A stretch of 64,000 nucleotides of DNA from NCBI GenBank assembly GCA_951813555.1, contig OX638344.1:744001-808000 (forward strand). Reading direction: 5' to 3'. Below are positions 1 to 8,106 of this stretch, piece after piece. How positions within the stretch are numbered: the first letter of the stretch is position 1; every line of letters starts with the position of its first letter. The notes below the pieces were generated by a model. That model was given only the letters and a program-made list of their open reading frames with translations, was not told where the DNA came from and did no database searches. The DNA comes from an uncultured Acidimicrobiales bacterium (GTDB lineage: Bacteria > Actinomycetota > Acidimicrobiia > Acidimicrobiales > Bin134). The position numbers and the translations under genes were made by a program.

Positions 1-148
1 GGGTGGGAGTCCGAGTGGGCTCAACGGTCGCCGCAGCAGTGGTGGCGGCCTGAGTGGCGGTGGGGCTTGGGGATAGGGCCTTGTCCGAGCTACCGCAACC
101 CACTGCGATTGCAGCAAGCAAAATGATCGACCCAACCAACTTTTTCAT
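1..148 (-). CDS. Lipoprotein, N-terminal fragment (runs off window)
   Basis: Reading leftwards from an ATG at 146-148 gives a lipoprotein signal: MKK, a hydrophobic stretch, then the lipobox AVGC about 18 residues in. A Ser/Pro/Thr/Ala-rich linker follows, as in many actinobacterial solute-binding or surface lipoproteins. The frame is still open at base 1, so only about 49 residues are visible and the functional domain lies outside the window. I infer an extracytoplasmic lipid-anchored protein; its function cannot be stated. It lies upstream of and on the same strand as nothing else visible here. Confidence 0.75.
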   Translation of the reverse strand, partial: MKKLVGSIILLAAIAVGCGSSDKALSPSPTATQAATTAAATVEPTRTPT

Positions 149-212
149 AACCGTTAGACGCCAAGGATACGCCTGAGGTTCCCGAGACCGTTAGTGCCCC
201 TCTGCGTGGCCC

Positions 213-1148
213 TTAGGGAACCAGAACCACCTTGCCCAGCTTGCCGGGGACGGCGAAGTGCTCGTAAGCCGCGGCCACCTCGGCCAAGGGGAAGGTGCGG
301 GCTATCGGAACCCGGACTTGGCCCGCATCCACCAGGGGGAGCACATGGCGCTCCACATGCCGGGCGACGGCAGCCCGCTGCTCCAGAGTGCGGGGCCGAA
401 GCGTGGAGGCGAACAGCCGCACCCGCTTGACCATGAGCAGCGCAAGATTCAGCGAGACCTCCGCCCCGGCCCCAACTCCGATGACCGAGATGCGGCCCTC
501 TGTGGCCAGCGCTCTTAGATTGGCGGGCCAGTTGGGGGCGCCCACCAGCTCGAGGATCACGTCAAACGGGCCGGCATCAACGAAGTCGACGGGGTCAATA
601 GCGTGCGCTCCCAACTCGGCCACCGCGCCGCGGGAGTCAGGATTGCGCACAGTGGCGGTCACCTCCGCCCCGGCGGCCGCCGCCAACTGCACTGCGGCCA
701 CCCCTACTCCACCGGCGGCACCGTGGATGCACACCCGCTCGCCCATGGCCACCCCAGCCTGGGTGAACAAGGCGTCGTGGGCGGTGGCGAACACCTCGGG
801 GAACCCTCCAGCGCTCACCCAATCCATCGACTCGGGCACCGGCATGGCCAGAGGCTCATCCACCGCGCACAGTTCGGCCTGTCCGCCCCCCTGCACCACC
901 GCCATCACCCGGTCGCCCACCGAGAACCGCGGGCAACCGGGTCCGGTGGCCACCACCTCGCCGGCCATCTCGAGACCGCCGGTGGTCGGCGCGCCCGGCG
1001 GGGGTGGGTAGCCCCCCTTGGCCTGGGCGATGTCGGCGCCGTTCATCCCCGCGGCTCGCACCTCCACCAGAAGCTGGCGGTGACCTGGTTCCGGGTCGTC
1101 TACTTCCCCGGTCGTCGCCTGCCCTTCTCGAAAAACAACTGCTCGCAT
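213..1148 (-). CDS. Zinc-independent MDR-family NADPH:quinone oxidoreductase
   Basis: 311 residues, the usual size of quinone oxidoreductase-type medium-chain dehydrogenases. The N-terminal GroES-like domain contains a GYPPPPGAP segment and GLEMAGEVVATG. The nucleotide-binding domain carries HGAAGGVGVAAVQLA near residues 145-160, the typical AAxGGVG NADPH-binding motif of this family. No structural zinc Cys cluster is visible, which favours the zinc-free quinone/enone reductase branch. Probable role is NADPH-dependent reduction of quinones or activated alkenes in the cytoplasm; the exact substrate cannot be read. It is divergently oriented to the HD-domain gene at 1224. Confidence 0.85.
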   Translation of the reverse strand: MRAVVFREGQATTGEVDDPEPGHRQLLVEVRAAGMNGADIAQAKGGYPPPPGAPTTGGLEMAGEVVATGPGCPRFSVGDRVMAVVQGGGQAELCAVDEPLAMPVPESMDWVSAGGFPEVFATAHDALFTQAGVAMGERVCIHGAAGGVGVAAVQLAAAAGAEVTATVRNPDSRGAVAELGAHAIDPVDFVDAGPFDVILELVGAPNWPANLRALATEGRISVIGVGAGAEVSLNLALLMVKRVRLFASTLRPRTLEQRAAVARHVERHVLPLVDAGQVRVPIARTFPLAEVAAAYEHFAVPGKLGKVVLVP

Positions 1149-1223
1149 CAGCCCTGCAATCTAACGGGCGAAATGGCTTCTATCGGCGGTGTCGCAGTGA
1201 CATCGGTGTCGTAGGCTTCGGGC

Positions 1224-1778
1224 ATGGCAACGCTGACTCAAGCCACGTTCACCCGCATGGACGAGTCCACCGCAGAGGACTGGGCGGCAACCGCCCCGGC
1301 CCACCACTATCTGGAGCAGGGATTGGCCGACCGGGTGCTGCGGGAGTTGCGGGATCTGGCCTCCGGACCCCAGGGCTTCGCCGTCGACCGGCTGGTCCAC
1401 AGCATCCAGACCGCACATCGGGCCGAGAAGGCCGGGCGCGACGACGAGTACCTGGTGTGCGCGTTGGTCCACGACATCGGCGACCTGCTCACCCCCCACA
1501 ACCACCCTGACATCGCCGCGGCCATCCTCAAGCCGTTCGTGTCGGAGGCCAACCATTGGATGGTGCAGATGCACGGCGTCTTCCAGGGCTACTACTTCTG
1601 GCATCACGTCGGGCTGGATCGCAACAGCCGTGACGCCTACACCGACCACCCCCACTACGACCGCTGCGCCGAATTCTGCTCCGAGTACGACATGCCTGCC
1701 TTCGACCCGGCTTACCCCACGCCGCCCCTGGAGCACTACGAGCCGCTGGTGCGGAGCTTCTTCGCCCCCAAAGCGTGA
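1224..1778 (+). CDS. HD-domain metal-dependent phosphohydrolase-like protein
   Basis: 184 residues. LVHSIQTAHRAEKAG followed by LVCALVHDIGD shows the H...HD metal-ligand pattern of the HD superfamily, and later histidines (HHVG, DHPHYDR) could complete a di-iron or di-metal site as in inositol-oxygenase-like or phosphonate-cleaving (PhnZ-like) HD oxygenases. The TGA stop overlaps the GTG start of the dCTP deaminase gene, so the two are translationally coupled, which suggests a nucleotide-related role. The substrate is not determinable from sequence. Start ATG 1224 is the first in a short gap after the divergent gene. Confidence 0.75.
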   Translation: MATLTQATFTRMDESTAEDWAATAPAHHYLEQGLADRVLRELRDLASGPQGFAVDRLVHSIQTAHRAEKAGRDDEYLVCALVHDIGDLLTPHNHPDIAAAILKPFVSEANHWMVQMHGVFQGYYFWHHVGLDRNSRDAYTDHPHYDRCAEFCSEYDMPAFDPAYPTPPLEHYEPLVRSFFAPKA

Positions 1779-2335
1779 TCCTTTCCGACGTATCCATCGG
1801 CAAGGAGCTGGAGGCAGGCCGCATCGAGATCGAGCCGCTGGCCGAAGGCGCCATCCAGCCCTCGTCGGTCGATTTGCGGATCGACCGGCACTTCCGGGTG
1901 TTCCGCAACCACACCGAGGGGCTCATCGATGTCAAGAAGAACATGGACGCCCTCACCGAGCCGGTGGAGATCGAGTCCGACGGGGTGTTCATCCTCCATC
2001 CCGGGGAGTTCGTGCTGGGCTCCACCCTGGAGCGGGTGCGGATTCCCGACGACCTGGTGGCCCGACTGGAGGGCAAGTCGTCGCTGGGCCGCCTCGGGCT
2101 CTTGATCCATTCCACCGCTGGATTCGTGGACGCCGGTTGGAACGGCCGCCTCACCCTGGAGCTGTCCAACGTGGCCACCCTGCCCATCACCCTGTATGCC
2201 GGGATGAAGATCGGCCAGATCTCCTTTATCCGCATGACCACCCCCGCCGAGAACCCCTACGGCTCCACCGAGGCCGGCTCCAAGTACCAAGACCAAACCG
2301 GCCCCATCCCCTCCCGCTACTGGAAGAACTGGTAG
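1775..2335 (+). CDS. dcd: dCTP deaminase
   Basis: Trimeric dCTP deaminase of the dUTPase fold, making dUTP (or dUMP in bifunctional forms) for thymidylate synthesis. The protein begins MILSDVSI, as the family does, from a GTG that overlaps the preceding stop codon. Visible family motifs are QPSSVDLR (about 28-35), GKSSLGRLGL, and HSTAGFVDAGWNGRLTLELSN with the catalytic Glu of the TLE segment. At 186 residues it matches the actinobacterial enzyme, which in Mycobacterium tuberculosis is a bifunctional deaminase/dUTPase; that second activity is inferred here only from lineage. Confidence 0.95.
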   Translation: MILSDVSIGKELEAGRIEIEPLAEGAIQPSSVDLRIDRHFRVFRNHTEGLIDVKKNMDALTEPVEIESDGVFILHPGEFVLGSTLERVRIPDDLVARLEGKSSLGRLGLLIHSTAGFVDAGWNGRLTLELSNVATLPITLYAGMKIGQISFIRMTTPAENPYGSTEAGSKYQDQTGPIPSRYWKNW

Positions 2336-2387
2336 CGCGGAACCAGCCCGGCGCTACCTGCTGGGCGGAATAGCAGCTTAGATTTAG

Positions 2388-4028
2388 TTGGCAATGCCTG
2401 AAGCCGCCCCATCGACATCCTTGACGCCCCGGTCGCGATCGGCCCTGTTGGCCGAGCTGGGGGGTGAGCGGCTTGATTTGGTGATCATCGGCGGGGGGAT
2501 AACCGGGGCGGGGGTGGCTCGGGATGCGGCTCGGCGGGGGTTGCGGGTGGCGCTGGTGGAGAAGGACGACTTTGCCGCGGGGACTTCGTCGCGCTCTTCC
2601 AAGCTGATCCACGGGGGGCTGCGCTACCTGGCCGTAGGCGACATCGGACTGGTGCGGGAGACGGCGCGAGAGCGCAAGGCTGTCCATCAAATGGCACCCC
2701 ATCTGGCCGAGCCGTGCTGGATGGTGGTGCCAGCCCGCAACCGAGCCAGCTTGATGAAGTTCCGAGCCGGCATCGGAACCTATGAGAAGCTCGGCGCAGT
2801 AGAGGATGCCGACCGCCACCTCAGCTGGGACCAAGACGATCTGATCGAGAGCGAGCCCTGCTTGCGGCGAGACGAATACCCGTGGGCGTGCGCTTACCGG
2901 GAGTACATGACCGACGACGCCCGGCTGGTGCTGGCCGTGCTGCGCGACGCTGCTGCTGCCGGGGCGAAGGTGGCGAGTCGGCTGCCGGTGGTGGATGTGA
3001 TCTGGGAGGGCAGCCGGATCGACGGGGTGGTGGCGGCCTGTGAGTTGAGCGGCGACCGGGTGGAGATTCGGGCCGATGCGGTGGTCAACGCCACCGGACC
3101 GTGGGTGGAGCGCCTGGCCCGCCTCGAAGAGGATAGAGCCGCAGACCGCCTTCACCCCTCCAAGGGCGTGCATGTAGTGGTGGACGCGGCTCGACTGCCG
3201 GTACAAAACCTGGTCATCATGAACACCCCCGACAAGCGCTCCGTGTTCGTGCTGCCCCGCGGCGACAGCGTGGCCATCGGCACCACCGACACCAGCTACC
3301 ACGGCGACCGGTTTCTATGGCCCGAGATCGAGCGGTCCGACGTGAAGTACTTGCTGCACCCGCTCAAGCGCTATTTCGATGTCGAGCCGCTGGAATTCGA
3401 CGACGTGGTGGCTGCCTGGTCGGGCGTGCGACCACTGGTGGCCCAAGAGGGCAAAGAGGCCGCCGAGATCTCCCGCAAAGAAGAGGTGTGGGTGGGAACC
3501 GGGGGGATGATCACCGTCGCAGGCGGCAAGCTCACCGGTTTTCGCACCATGGCCATGACGGTGCTCGACTTTGTGGCCGAACGGTTGGGCCGATCGCTGG
3601 GGCCGAGTCCGGGGCCCGATCCGATCCCCGGCGGTGACCTGTCTTCCAACCTCGACTACTTCGCCGAATCGGTAGCCGCTGATTCCGGGGTCGATAGGCC
3701 GCTGGCCGACCGGCTGGTGCGGCTCTACGGCAGTGAGACCAGCGAGGTGCTGGCCTTGGGCTACCAGCCCATCGTCCCCGGTGGGCGGGTAGTGGCCGGC
3801 GAGGTCGACTGGGCGGTGAACGTTGACGGTGCTCTGACCCTCGAAGACCTCATCTACCGCCGGACCCGGGCCGCCTGGTATACCCCCGCTGAGCGAGAGG
3901 ACCTTCTCGCACCGGCGGCCTCGCTTATGGGCGGTCTGCTGGGGTGGGACAAGTCCCGCACCGCCGTCGAGATCGAAGCCGTTCGAACCCGCTTCGCCAG
4001 CGAGCTCCAATTCCGGGACAACTCCTGA
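2388..4028 (+). CDS. glpD: Aerobic glycerol-3-phosphate dehydrogenase
   Basis: 546-residue FAD-dependent membrane-associated enzyme that oxidises sn-glycerol-3-phosphate to DHAP and passes electrons to quinone. GGGITGAG at residues 35-42 is the Rossmann FAD motif, followed by the GTSSRSSKLIHGGLRYL family signature and a C-terminal alpha-helical DAO_C domain (ALTLEDLIYRRTRAAW). Start is TTG 2388 or ATG 2394; neither has a strong Shine-Dalgarno. The stop TGA overlaps the next ATG (4028), so it is coupled to the downstream flavoprotein. DHAP is also the precursor of the acyl-DHAP substrate of AGPS-type enzymes. Confidence 0.92.
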   Translation: MAMPEAAPSTSLTPRSRSALLAELGGERLDLVIIGGGITGAGVARDAARRGLRVALVEKDDFAAGTSSRSSKLIHGGLRYLAVGDIGLVRETARERKAVHQMAPHLAEPCWMVVPARNRASLMKFRAGIGTYEKLGAVEDADRHLSWDQDDLIESEPCLRRDEYPWACAYREYMTDDARLVLAVLRDAAAAGAKVASRLPVVDVIWEGSRIDGVVAACELSGDRVEIRADAVVNATGPWVERLARLEEDRAADRLHPSKGVHVVVDAARLPVQNLVIMNTPDKRSVFVLPRGDSVAIGTTDTSYHGDRFLWPEIERSDVKYLLHPLKRYFDVEPLEFDDVVAAWSGVRPLVAQEGKEAAEISRKEEVWVGTGGMITVAGGKLTGFRTMAMTVLDFVAERLGRSLGPSPGPDPIPGGDLSSNLDYFAESVAADSGVDRPLADRLVRLYGSETSEVLALGYQPIVPGGRVVAGEVDWAVNVDGALTLEDLIYRRTRAAWYTPAEREDLLAPAASLMGGLLGWDKSRTAVEIEAVRTRFASELQFRDNS

Positions 4029-5419
4029 TGACGTTTCTCGACGAACTCGCCGGCCTGCTAGGCGACGAACTCCTCCTCGACGACCACGCCCGCCACAGCC
4101 AAGCACGCGACACCTGGTCCCGCTCGGAGTTCGATCAGTGGCAGGGCCGGCTGGTGATGCCCGCCGCGATAGCCGTGCCCTCTACCACCGAGAAGTTGGC
4201 CGAGACCGTGCGGCTGTGCCGGGCCCACGGTGTGCCGATGATCCCCCGGGGGGCAGGGTCGGGCTGCGTGGGCGGCGTGCTGGCCTCTTCCGATTCGGTG
4301 GTGATCAGCACCGAGGGCCTGAGCGGGCTGCGGTGGCTCGACCCGGTGGACGGATTGGCCTCGTTTGGAGCGGGCACAATGGGCATCGACGCCGAGAACC
4401 AGGTTCGCCAGGACGGCTTCACCATTGGGCACTGGCCCCAATCGATCGAGATTTCGTCGGTGGGCGGGTGGGTGGCCACCCGGGCCTCGGGCCAATACTC
4501 CACTGCCTACGGCAACATCGAGGACATCGTGTACTCGGTGGAAGCCGTGTTGCCTGACGGGTCGATCTACCGGTCGCGCCCTACTCCCCGGGCTTCGGCC
4601 GGTCCAGATCTACGCCAGCTGCTTCTGGGCAGCGAGGGAACACTGGGGATCATCACCGAGGTGACCTTCTCGCTGCGGCCGCTGCCCGAGCCGGGAGTCC
4701 GCCAGGCCTTCCATTTCCAGGACATGACCGCTGGACTCGACGCCATCCGCAGCGTGATCGTGCCCGGCTGGCGGCCACCGGTAGTGCGTCTTTACGACGC
4801 CGGCGAGACCCGGCGACATTTCCGCGACCACGTGCCCAAGGGCCGCTGCGTTGCCATCTTCTTGCACGAGGGTCCGCCCGGCCACGCTGCGCTCGAGGCC
4901 TCCGCGGTGGCCGAGCTGTGCCGGACCGGTGGGGGCGAGCAAGCCGATCCCGGCGCTGTCGACCACTGGTTCGAGCATCGCAACACCGTGCCCACTTGGA
5001 CCGAACTCTTTGAGCAGGGCCTGGTGGCCGACACCATCGAGGTGGCCACCGGCTGGCGCCACCTCGCCCGGCTTTACAAAGCAACCATCGAGGCCATCAA
5101 GGCAGTGCCCACGGTGGTTTCCGCCACCGCCCACACATCACACGCTTACCGTTCCGGGGCCAACCTCTACTTCACCTTCGCCGCCCAGCCTTCCGACCCC
5201 CAGGAATATGTGTCGGTTTATGACGCCTGCTGGGCCGCGGCCATGCAAGCCGCTATCGATTGCGGGGCCGGCATCTCCCACCATCACGGCATCGGCCGCG
5301 TCCGCCGACCCTGGATGGCCGATGAACTCGGCGATGCCGGAGTCGGTCTACTGCGGGCCGTCAAGGCCGCCCTCGACCCTGACAATCTCATGAACCCGGG
5401 AGTTCTCATCCCAGACTGA
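4028..5419 (+). CDS. FAD-binding oxidase, alkyl-DHAP synthase (AGPS)/D-lactate dehydrogenase-like
   Basis: 463 residues from ATG 4028, which overlaps the glpD stop. The PCMH-type FAD domain shows IPRGAGSGCVGG and a SSVGGWVATRASGQYSTAYGN segment; the C-terminal oxidase domain ends with ISHHHGIGRVRRPWM and LDPDNLMNPGVL. A His-rich HHH-G motif at this place is characteristic of alkylglycerone-phosphate synthases. Tight coupling to glpD, which makes DHAP, fits a role in ether-lipid or glycerophosphate metabolism, but related flavoproteins also oxidise 2-hydroxyacids. Family assignment is firm; the substrate is inference. Confidence 0.8.
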   Translation: MTFLDELAGLLGDELLLDDHARHSQARDTWSRSEFDQWQGRLVMPAAIAVPSTTEKLAETVRLCRAHGVPMIPRGAGSGCVGGVLASSDSVVISTEGLSGLRWLDPVDGLASFGAGTMGIDAENQVRQDGFTIGHWPQSIEISSVGGWVATRASGQYSTAYGNIEDIVYSVEAVLPDGSIYRSRPTPRASAGPDLRQLLLGSEGTLGIITEVTFSLRPLPEPGVRQAFHFQDMTAGLDAIRSVIVPGWRPPVVRLYDAGETRRHFRDHVPKGRCVAIFLHEGPPGHAALEASAVAELCRTGGGEQADPGAVDHWFEHRNTVPTWTELFEQGLVADTIEVATGWRHLARLYKATIEAIKAVPTVVSATAHTSHAYRSGANLYFTFAAQPSDPQEYVSVYDACWAAAMQAAIDCGAGISHHHGIGRVRRPWMADELGDAGVGLLRAVKAALDPDNLMNPGVLIPD

Positions 5420-5430
5420 AGACCAGCCGT

Positions 5431-6210
5431 TTAGGCCGATCGCAACATGGCCACGCCCATGCAGCGTCCCGCTCTGCCGGACTGTCCCCTATGGGAAAAG
5501 AAGCGCCTAGCGTCCAGCGTATCCATCCGGACGTCTTCAATGTGCTTGAGCCAAACCCCGGCATCGAGCACCTGCTGTTTGACCATGAACGGGATGTCGA
5601 GGTGCGGTTTGTCCCCTGCGTCGTAGAGCACCGCGGGCTGCTGATGGAACTCGCCTTCAGCCTGCATGGCCTCGTTCATCGAGACTTCGAGAGAGAGCGG
5701 TTGCAGGCATGGACCGATTCCGACCCGTATGTCCCGCGGCCGGCAGCCGAACTCCCGAGCCATCGTCTCCACAGCCTTTTGGGCGATACGTCCGATTGCC
5801 CCGCGCCATCCGACATGCACAATCCCGATGACTGGCTGAACCGGGTCGTAGAGCACCACCGGCGCACAGTCTGCCACCAGGACGGCCAGTGGAATCATGG
5901 GTGTGCTGGTAACCAGCGCATCACAGGCGGCCACTCCAGATTCAGCCGAGTCGGCCCCTCGACCCCTGTCGTGCTCACCGACAACCTTCACCCGGACCCC
6001 GTGCACTTGGCGGGGTACAACCAGATCCCGAAAGTCGAAACCGAGTCTGTCGCCCACGATCTTGCGGTTGGCCACGACGCTTCCTGGGTCGTCCCCCACT
6101 TCAAAACTCAGGTTGAGACTTGCCGACTGGCCGCGGCTCACACCTCCGTCGCGACCCGTGACCGCGGCAAGCGCCTGATCTCCGTCAAAGCTAAACCGGA
6201 GAGAGTCCAT
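5431..6210 (-). CDS. pgeF: PgeF/YfiH-family purine nucleoside phosphorylase (laccase-domain, DUF152)
   Basis: 259 residues, standard for the family once called multicopper polyphenol oxidase. Zn-binding and catalytic residues sit in RQVHG, LVADCAPVVLYD and VHVGWRGAIGRI, followed by VGIGPCLQP. Characterised members cleave adenosine, inosine and other purine nucleosides phosphorolytically; the E. coli protein also edits peptidoglycan precursors. It is convergent with the preceding flavoprotein (11 bp apart) and divergent from the MazE-like antitoxin, with only 28 bp between the two start codons, so their promoters must overlap. Confidence 0.9.
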   Translation of the reverse strand: MDSLRFSFDGDQALAAVTGRDGGVSRGQSASLNLSFEVGDDPGSVVANRKIVGDRLGFDFRDLVVPRQVHGVRVKVVGEHDRGRGADSAESGVAACDALVTSTPMIPLAVLVADCAPVVLYDPVQPVIGIVHVGWRGAIGRIAQKAVETMAREFGCRPRDIRVGIGPCLQPLSLEVSMNEAMQAEGEFHQQPAVLYDAGDKPHLDIPFMVKQQVLDAGVWLKHIEDVRMDTLDARRFFSHRGQSGRAGRCMGVAMLRSA

Positions 6211-6225
6211 TGAGTCCTACTCTAG

Positions 6226-6238
6226 TAGTATTTCCGGT
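6226..6238 (+). promoter_or_regulatory. Leaderless promoter of the MazEF-type operon
   Basis: TAGTAT at 6226-6231 fits the actinobacterial -10 consensus TANNNT and ends exactly 7 nt before the ATG at 6239. In actinobacteria this geometry marks leaderless transcripts whose first base is the start codon. No Shine-Dalgarno lies in front of the ATG, which agrees. The spacing is seen; transcription start is inferred. Confidence 0.5.
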
Positions 6239-6454
6239 ATGAAAGTTAGCGTCAGCCTTCCCGACGAAGACGTCGCCTTCCTTGACGACTATGCCCGCAA
6301 CCACGAAATCGCCTCCCGATCGGCCACCTTGCACCGGGCTATCCGGCTCCTGCGGGCATCTGAGTTGGCGCAAGACTACGCCGAGGCATTCGCACAGTGG
6401 GATAACGAAGAGAGCCACCTCTGGGACTCCGCCGTTTCTGACGGACTCACATAG
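6239..6454 (+). CDS. Ribbon-helix-helix antitoxin (MazE-like)
   Basis: 71 residues. The N-terminal MKVSVSLPDEDVAFLDDYA is a classic RHH beta-strand/helix start, and SRSATLHRAIRLLR is the second helix; the acidic C-terminus (QWDNEESHLWDSAVSDGL) is the type of tail that wraps the MazF toxin. It is followed after 5 nt by a MazF/PemK toxin gene and begins at a leaderless-type promoter, so it probably autoregulates the operon. Confidence 0.85.
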   Translation: MKVSVSLPDEDVAFLDDYARNHEIASRSATLHRAIRLLRASELAQDYAEAFAQWDNEESHLWDSAVSDGLT

Positions 6455-6459
6455 CTCTG

Positions 6460-6807
6460 ATGAGACGAGGAGAGATCCGCATCGTAAGCCTCAGCCCCAC
6501 GCTGGGCGCTGAGGCCGCACGAACCCGGCCCGCGGTGATTGTCAGCAACGATGGCGCCAACGCCACCGCTGCCCGACTGGGGCACGGAGTGGTAACCGTC
6601 GTCCCCATCACCTCCAACACCGATCGGATTCATCCCTTCCAAGTGCGGCTGGCCGCCAACGACACCGGCCTCCAGCGCGACTCCAAAGCCCAAGCGGAAC
6701 AAGTCAGGTCGATCTCCGTTGAACGAGTGGGCCGCTTGATCGGCCAGATTCCATTCGACCTCATGGCCCACGTCGACAACGCCCTCCGACTCCATCTCGC
6801 CCTGTGA
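6460..6807 (+). CDS. MazF/PemK-family mRNA interferase toxin
   Basis: 115 residues. MRRGEIRIVSLSP, then TRPAVIVSND, VVPITSN and the SKAQAEQVRSIS block are the conserved strands of the MazF fold, including the Arg and Thr/Ser of the RNA-cleavage site. MazF toxins cut single-stranded mRNA at short motifs and are blocked by the cognate antitoxin, here the upstream RHH protein. All conserved blocks are present, so the toxin appears intact; the cleavage motif cannot be predicted. Confidence 0.9.
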   Translation: MRRGEIRIVSLSPTLGAEAARTRPAVIVSNDGANATAARLGHGVVTVVPITSNTDRIHPFQVRLAANDTGLQRDSKAQAEQVRSISVERVGRLIGQIPFDLMAHVDNALRLHLAL

Positions 6808-6833
6808 CTAGCTCACAGCGATAGGAGCCGATC

Positions 6834-7835
6834 ATGCACGAATCCCCGGTGTGGACCTCGCCGGTATTGCGGTCGGTACGCGGGGTGGTCGATCGCTCCC
6901 GACACGTTCGCACATCGGTCGGGGCCATCGAGCAGGTGGCCTCATGGATGGCCTTTGAGGAATTCGCCCTTCCGTCTGGCCCGGTGGATGGGGCCTTCAG
7001 CAACAGGACTGACCCGGCGGAGATTGTCGATGTGTCCTTCTTCTATGCGGTCATGAACTTCGCCTTCACCGACTTCGACTCCGGGGTGAAGTTCGCCGCC
7101 GACCATGGGGGCCGCACCTGGTCGGACAGCGAGGGCATGTTCGCCTGCGTCAACCGGGCACTGGACGAGGGCGTGCCGTTGACCGATGGGGCGTACCTGG
7201 CCGAGATCGATCGAGCCCAACTGGGCCGCGTGTTCAGCGGGAACATCGATATCCCCATGTTGGAGGAGCGCGTCGAGATCCTCAACGCCGCGGGCCAAGT
7301 CTTGGCCGAACGCTACGACGGCAGCGCCCATCGGTTCGTTGCCGACTGTGCGCCCGCCATGTACGCCGACGGAAACGGCCTTCTGGAACGGCTGGTGGTG
7401 GAGTTTCCTCGGTTCAACGATGTCAGTACTCACCACAGCCACGAGGTGCAACTGCACAAACTGGCCCAGCTGTGGCTGTGGCAGTTACACATGGCGCTGG
7501 CCAGCGGAGGATCCTTCTCGGTTGCCGATCTGGATCGGATGACGGCGTTCGCCGACTACATCGTCCCCGTCGCCCTACGGCTCATGGGCATCGTGTCCTA
7601 CTCCGAAGAACTGGAAGCTGCCATCAACCATGGTGAACTGATCCCCGCGGACAGTCCCGAGGAAGTAGAGATCCGGGCCCACACCCTGTGCGCCACCGCC
7701 CTGCTTACCGATGCCATCAACCGAATTCGCCCAACCTCACAGTCGCTGGTCGTCCCCCAGGTGGACTTCCGGCTCTGGAAGGCGTATCACGCCACCTTCT
7801 GGCCCCACCACCTAACCCGCACCATCATGTACTGA
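6834..7835 (+). CDS. Queuosine-salvage family protein (Qng1/DUF2419-like)
   Basis: 333 residues; the start ATG is preceded by TAGGAG six bases upstream. The order of segments FFYAVMNFAFTDFDSG, ADCAPAMYADG, LHKLAQLWLWQLH, FADYIVPVALRLMGIVSYSEEL, SPEEVEIRAHTL and a terminal VPQVDFRLWKA matches queuosine 5'-phosphate N-glycosylase (DUF2419), which releases the queuine base for tRNA modification. The IVPVALRLMGI element corresponds to the R(I/V)PQ(V/M)LRxLG block of the family, but here YIVP replaces YRVP. No other queuosine gene is visible nearby. I am fairly sure of the family and less sure of the substrate. Confidence 0.7.
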   Translation: MHESPVWTSPVLRSVRGVVDRSRHVRTSVGAIEQVASWMAFEEFALPSGPVDGAFSNRTDPAEIVDVSFFYAVMNFAFTDFDSGVKFAADHGGRTWSDSEGMFACVNRALDEGVPLTDGAYLAEIDRAQLGRVFSGNIDIPMLEERVEILNAAGQVLAERYDGSAHRFVADCAPAMYADGNGLLERLVVEFPRFNDVSTHHSHEVQLHKLAQLWLWQLHMALASGGSFSVADLDRMTAFADYIVPVALRLMGIVSYSEELEAAINHGELIPADSPEEVEIRAHTLCATALLTDAINRIRPTSQSLVVPQVDFRLWKAYHATFWPHHLTRTIMY

Positions 7836-7873
7836 CCTCCATAGTCCGGCGGGCTCGGGCCATTTCCAGTAGG

Positions 7874-8066
7874 TCAACCGTTGAGCTCGGTGAGGACGGC
7901 GTCGGCCAGGGTTCGGTAGTGGGATTCCTCGTTGTAGAGGTGGGCGGAGATGCGGAGCAGGCGCTCGGGGGGTTCAGGCCAGGTGAAGACTGGCACCTGG
8001 CCCGAACGACCCATGGTTCAGATGCAGCACCCCGTCTTCAAGCAGCCACTGGCTCACTGAAGGCAC
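7874..8066 (-). pseudogene. Collapsed class V aminotransferase (isopenicillin N epimerase-like) remnant
   Basis: On the minus strand a GTG at 8066 opens a frame reading WLLEDGVLHLNHGSFGP, the conserved N-terminus of class V PLP aminotransferases (LNHGSFG). About ten bases after that motif the homology jumps, one frame over, to VFTWPEPPERLLRISAHLYN and ESHYRTLADAVLTELNG followed by a stop at 7874-7876, the conserved C-terminus of the same family. The roughly 320 residues in between, including the PLP lysine, are gone. One internal deletion of a normal gene explains this. Confidence 0.7.
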
Positions 8067-8106
8067 CGGAAAACCCTACATGGGATCGCCTCTTGGGCAT
8101 CTGATT

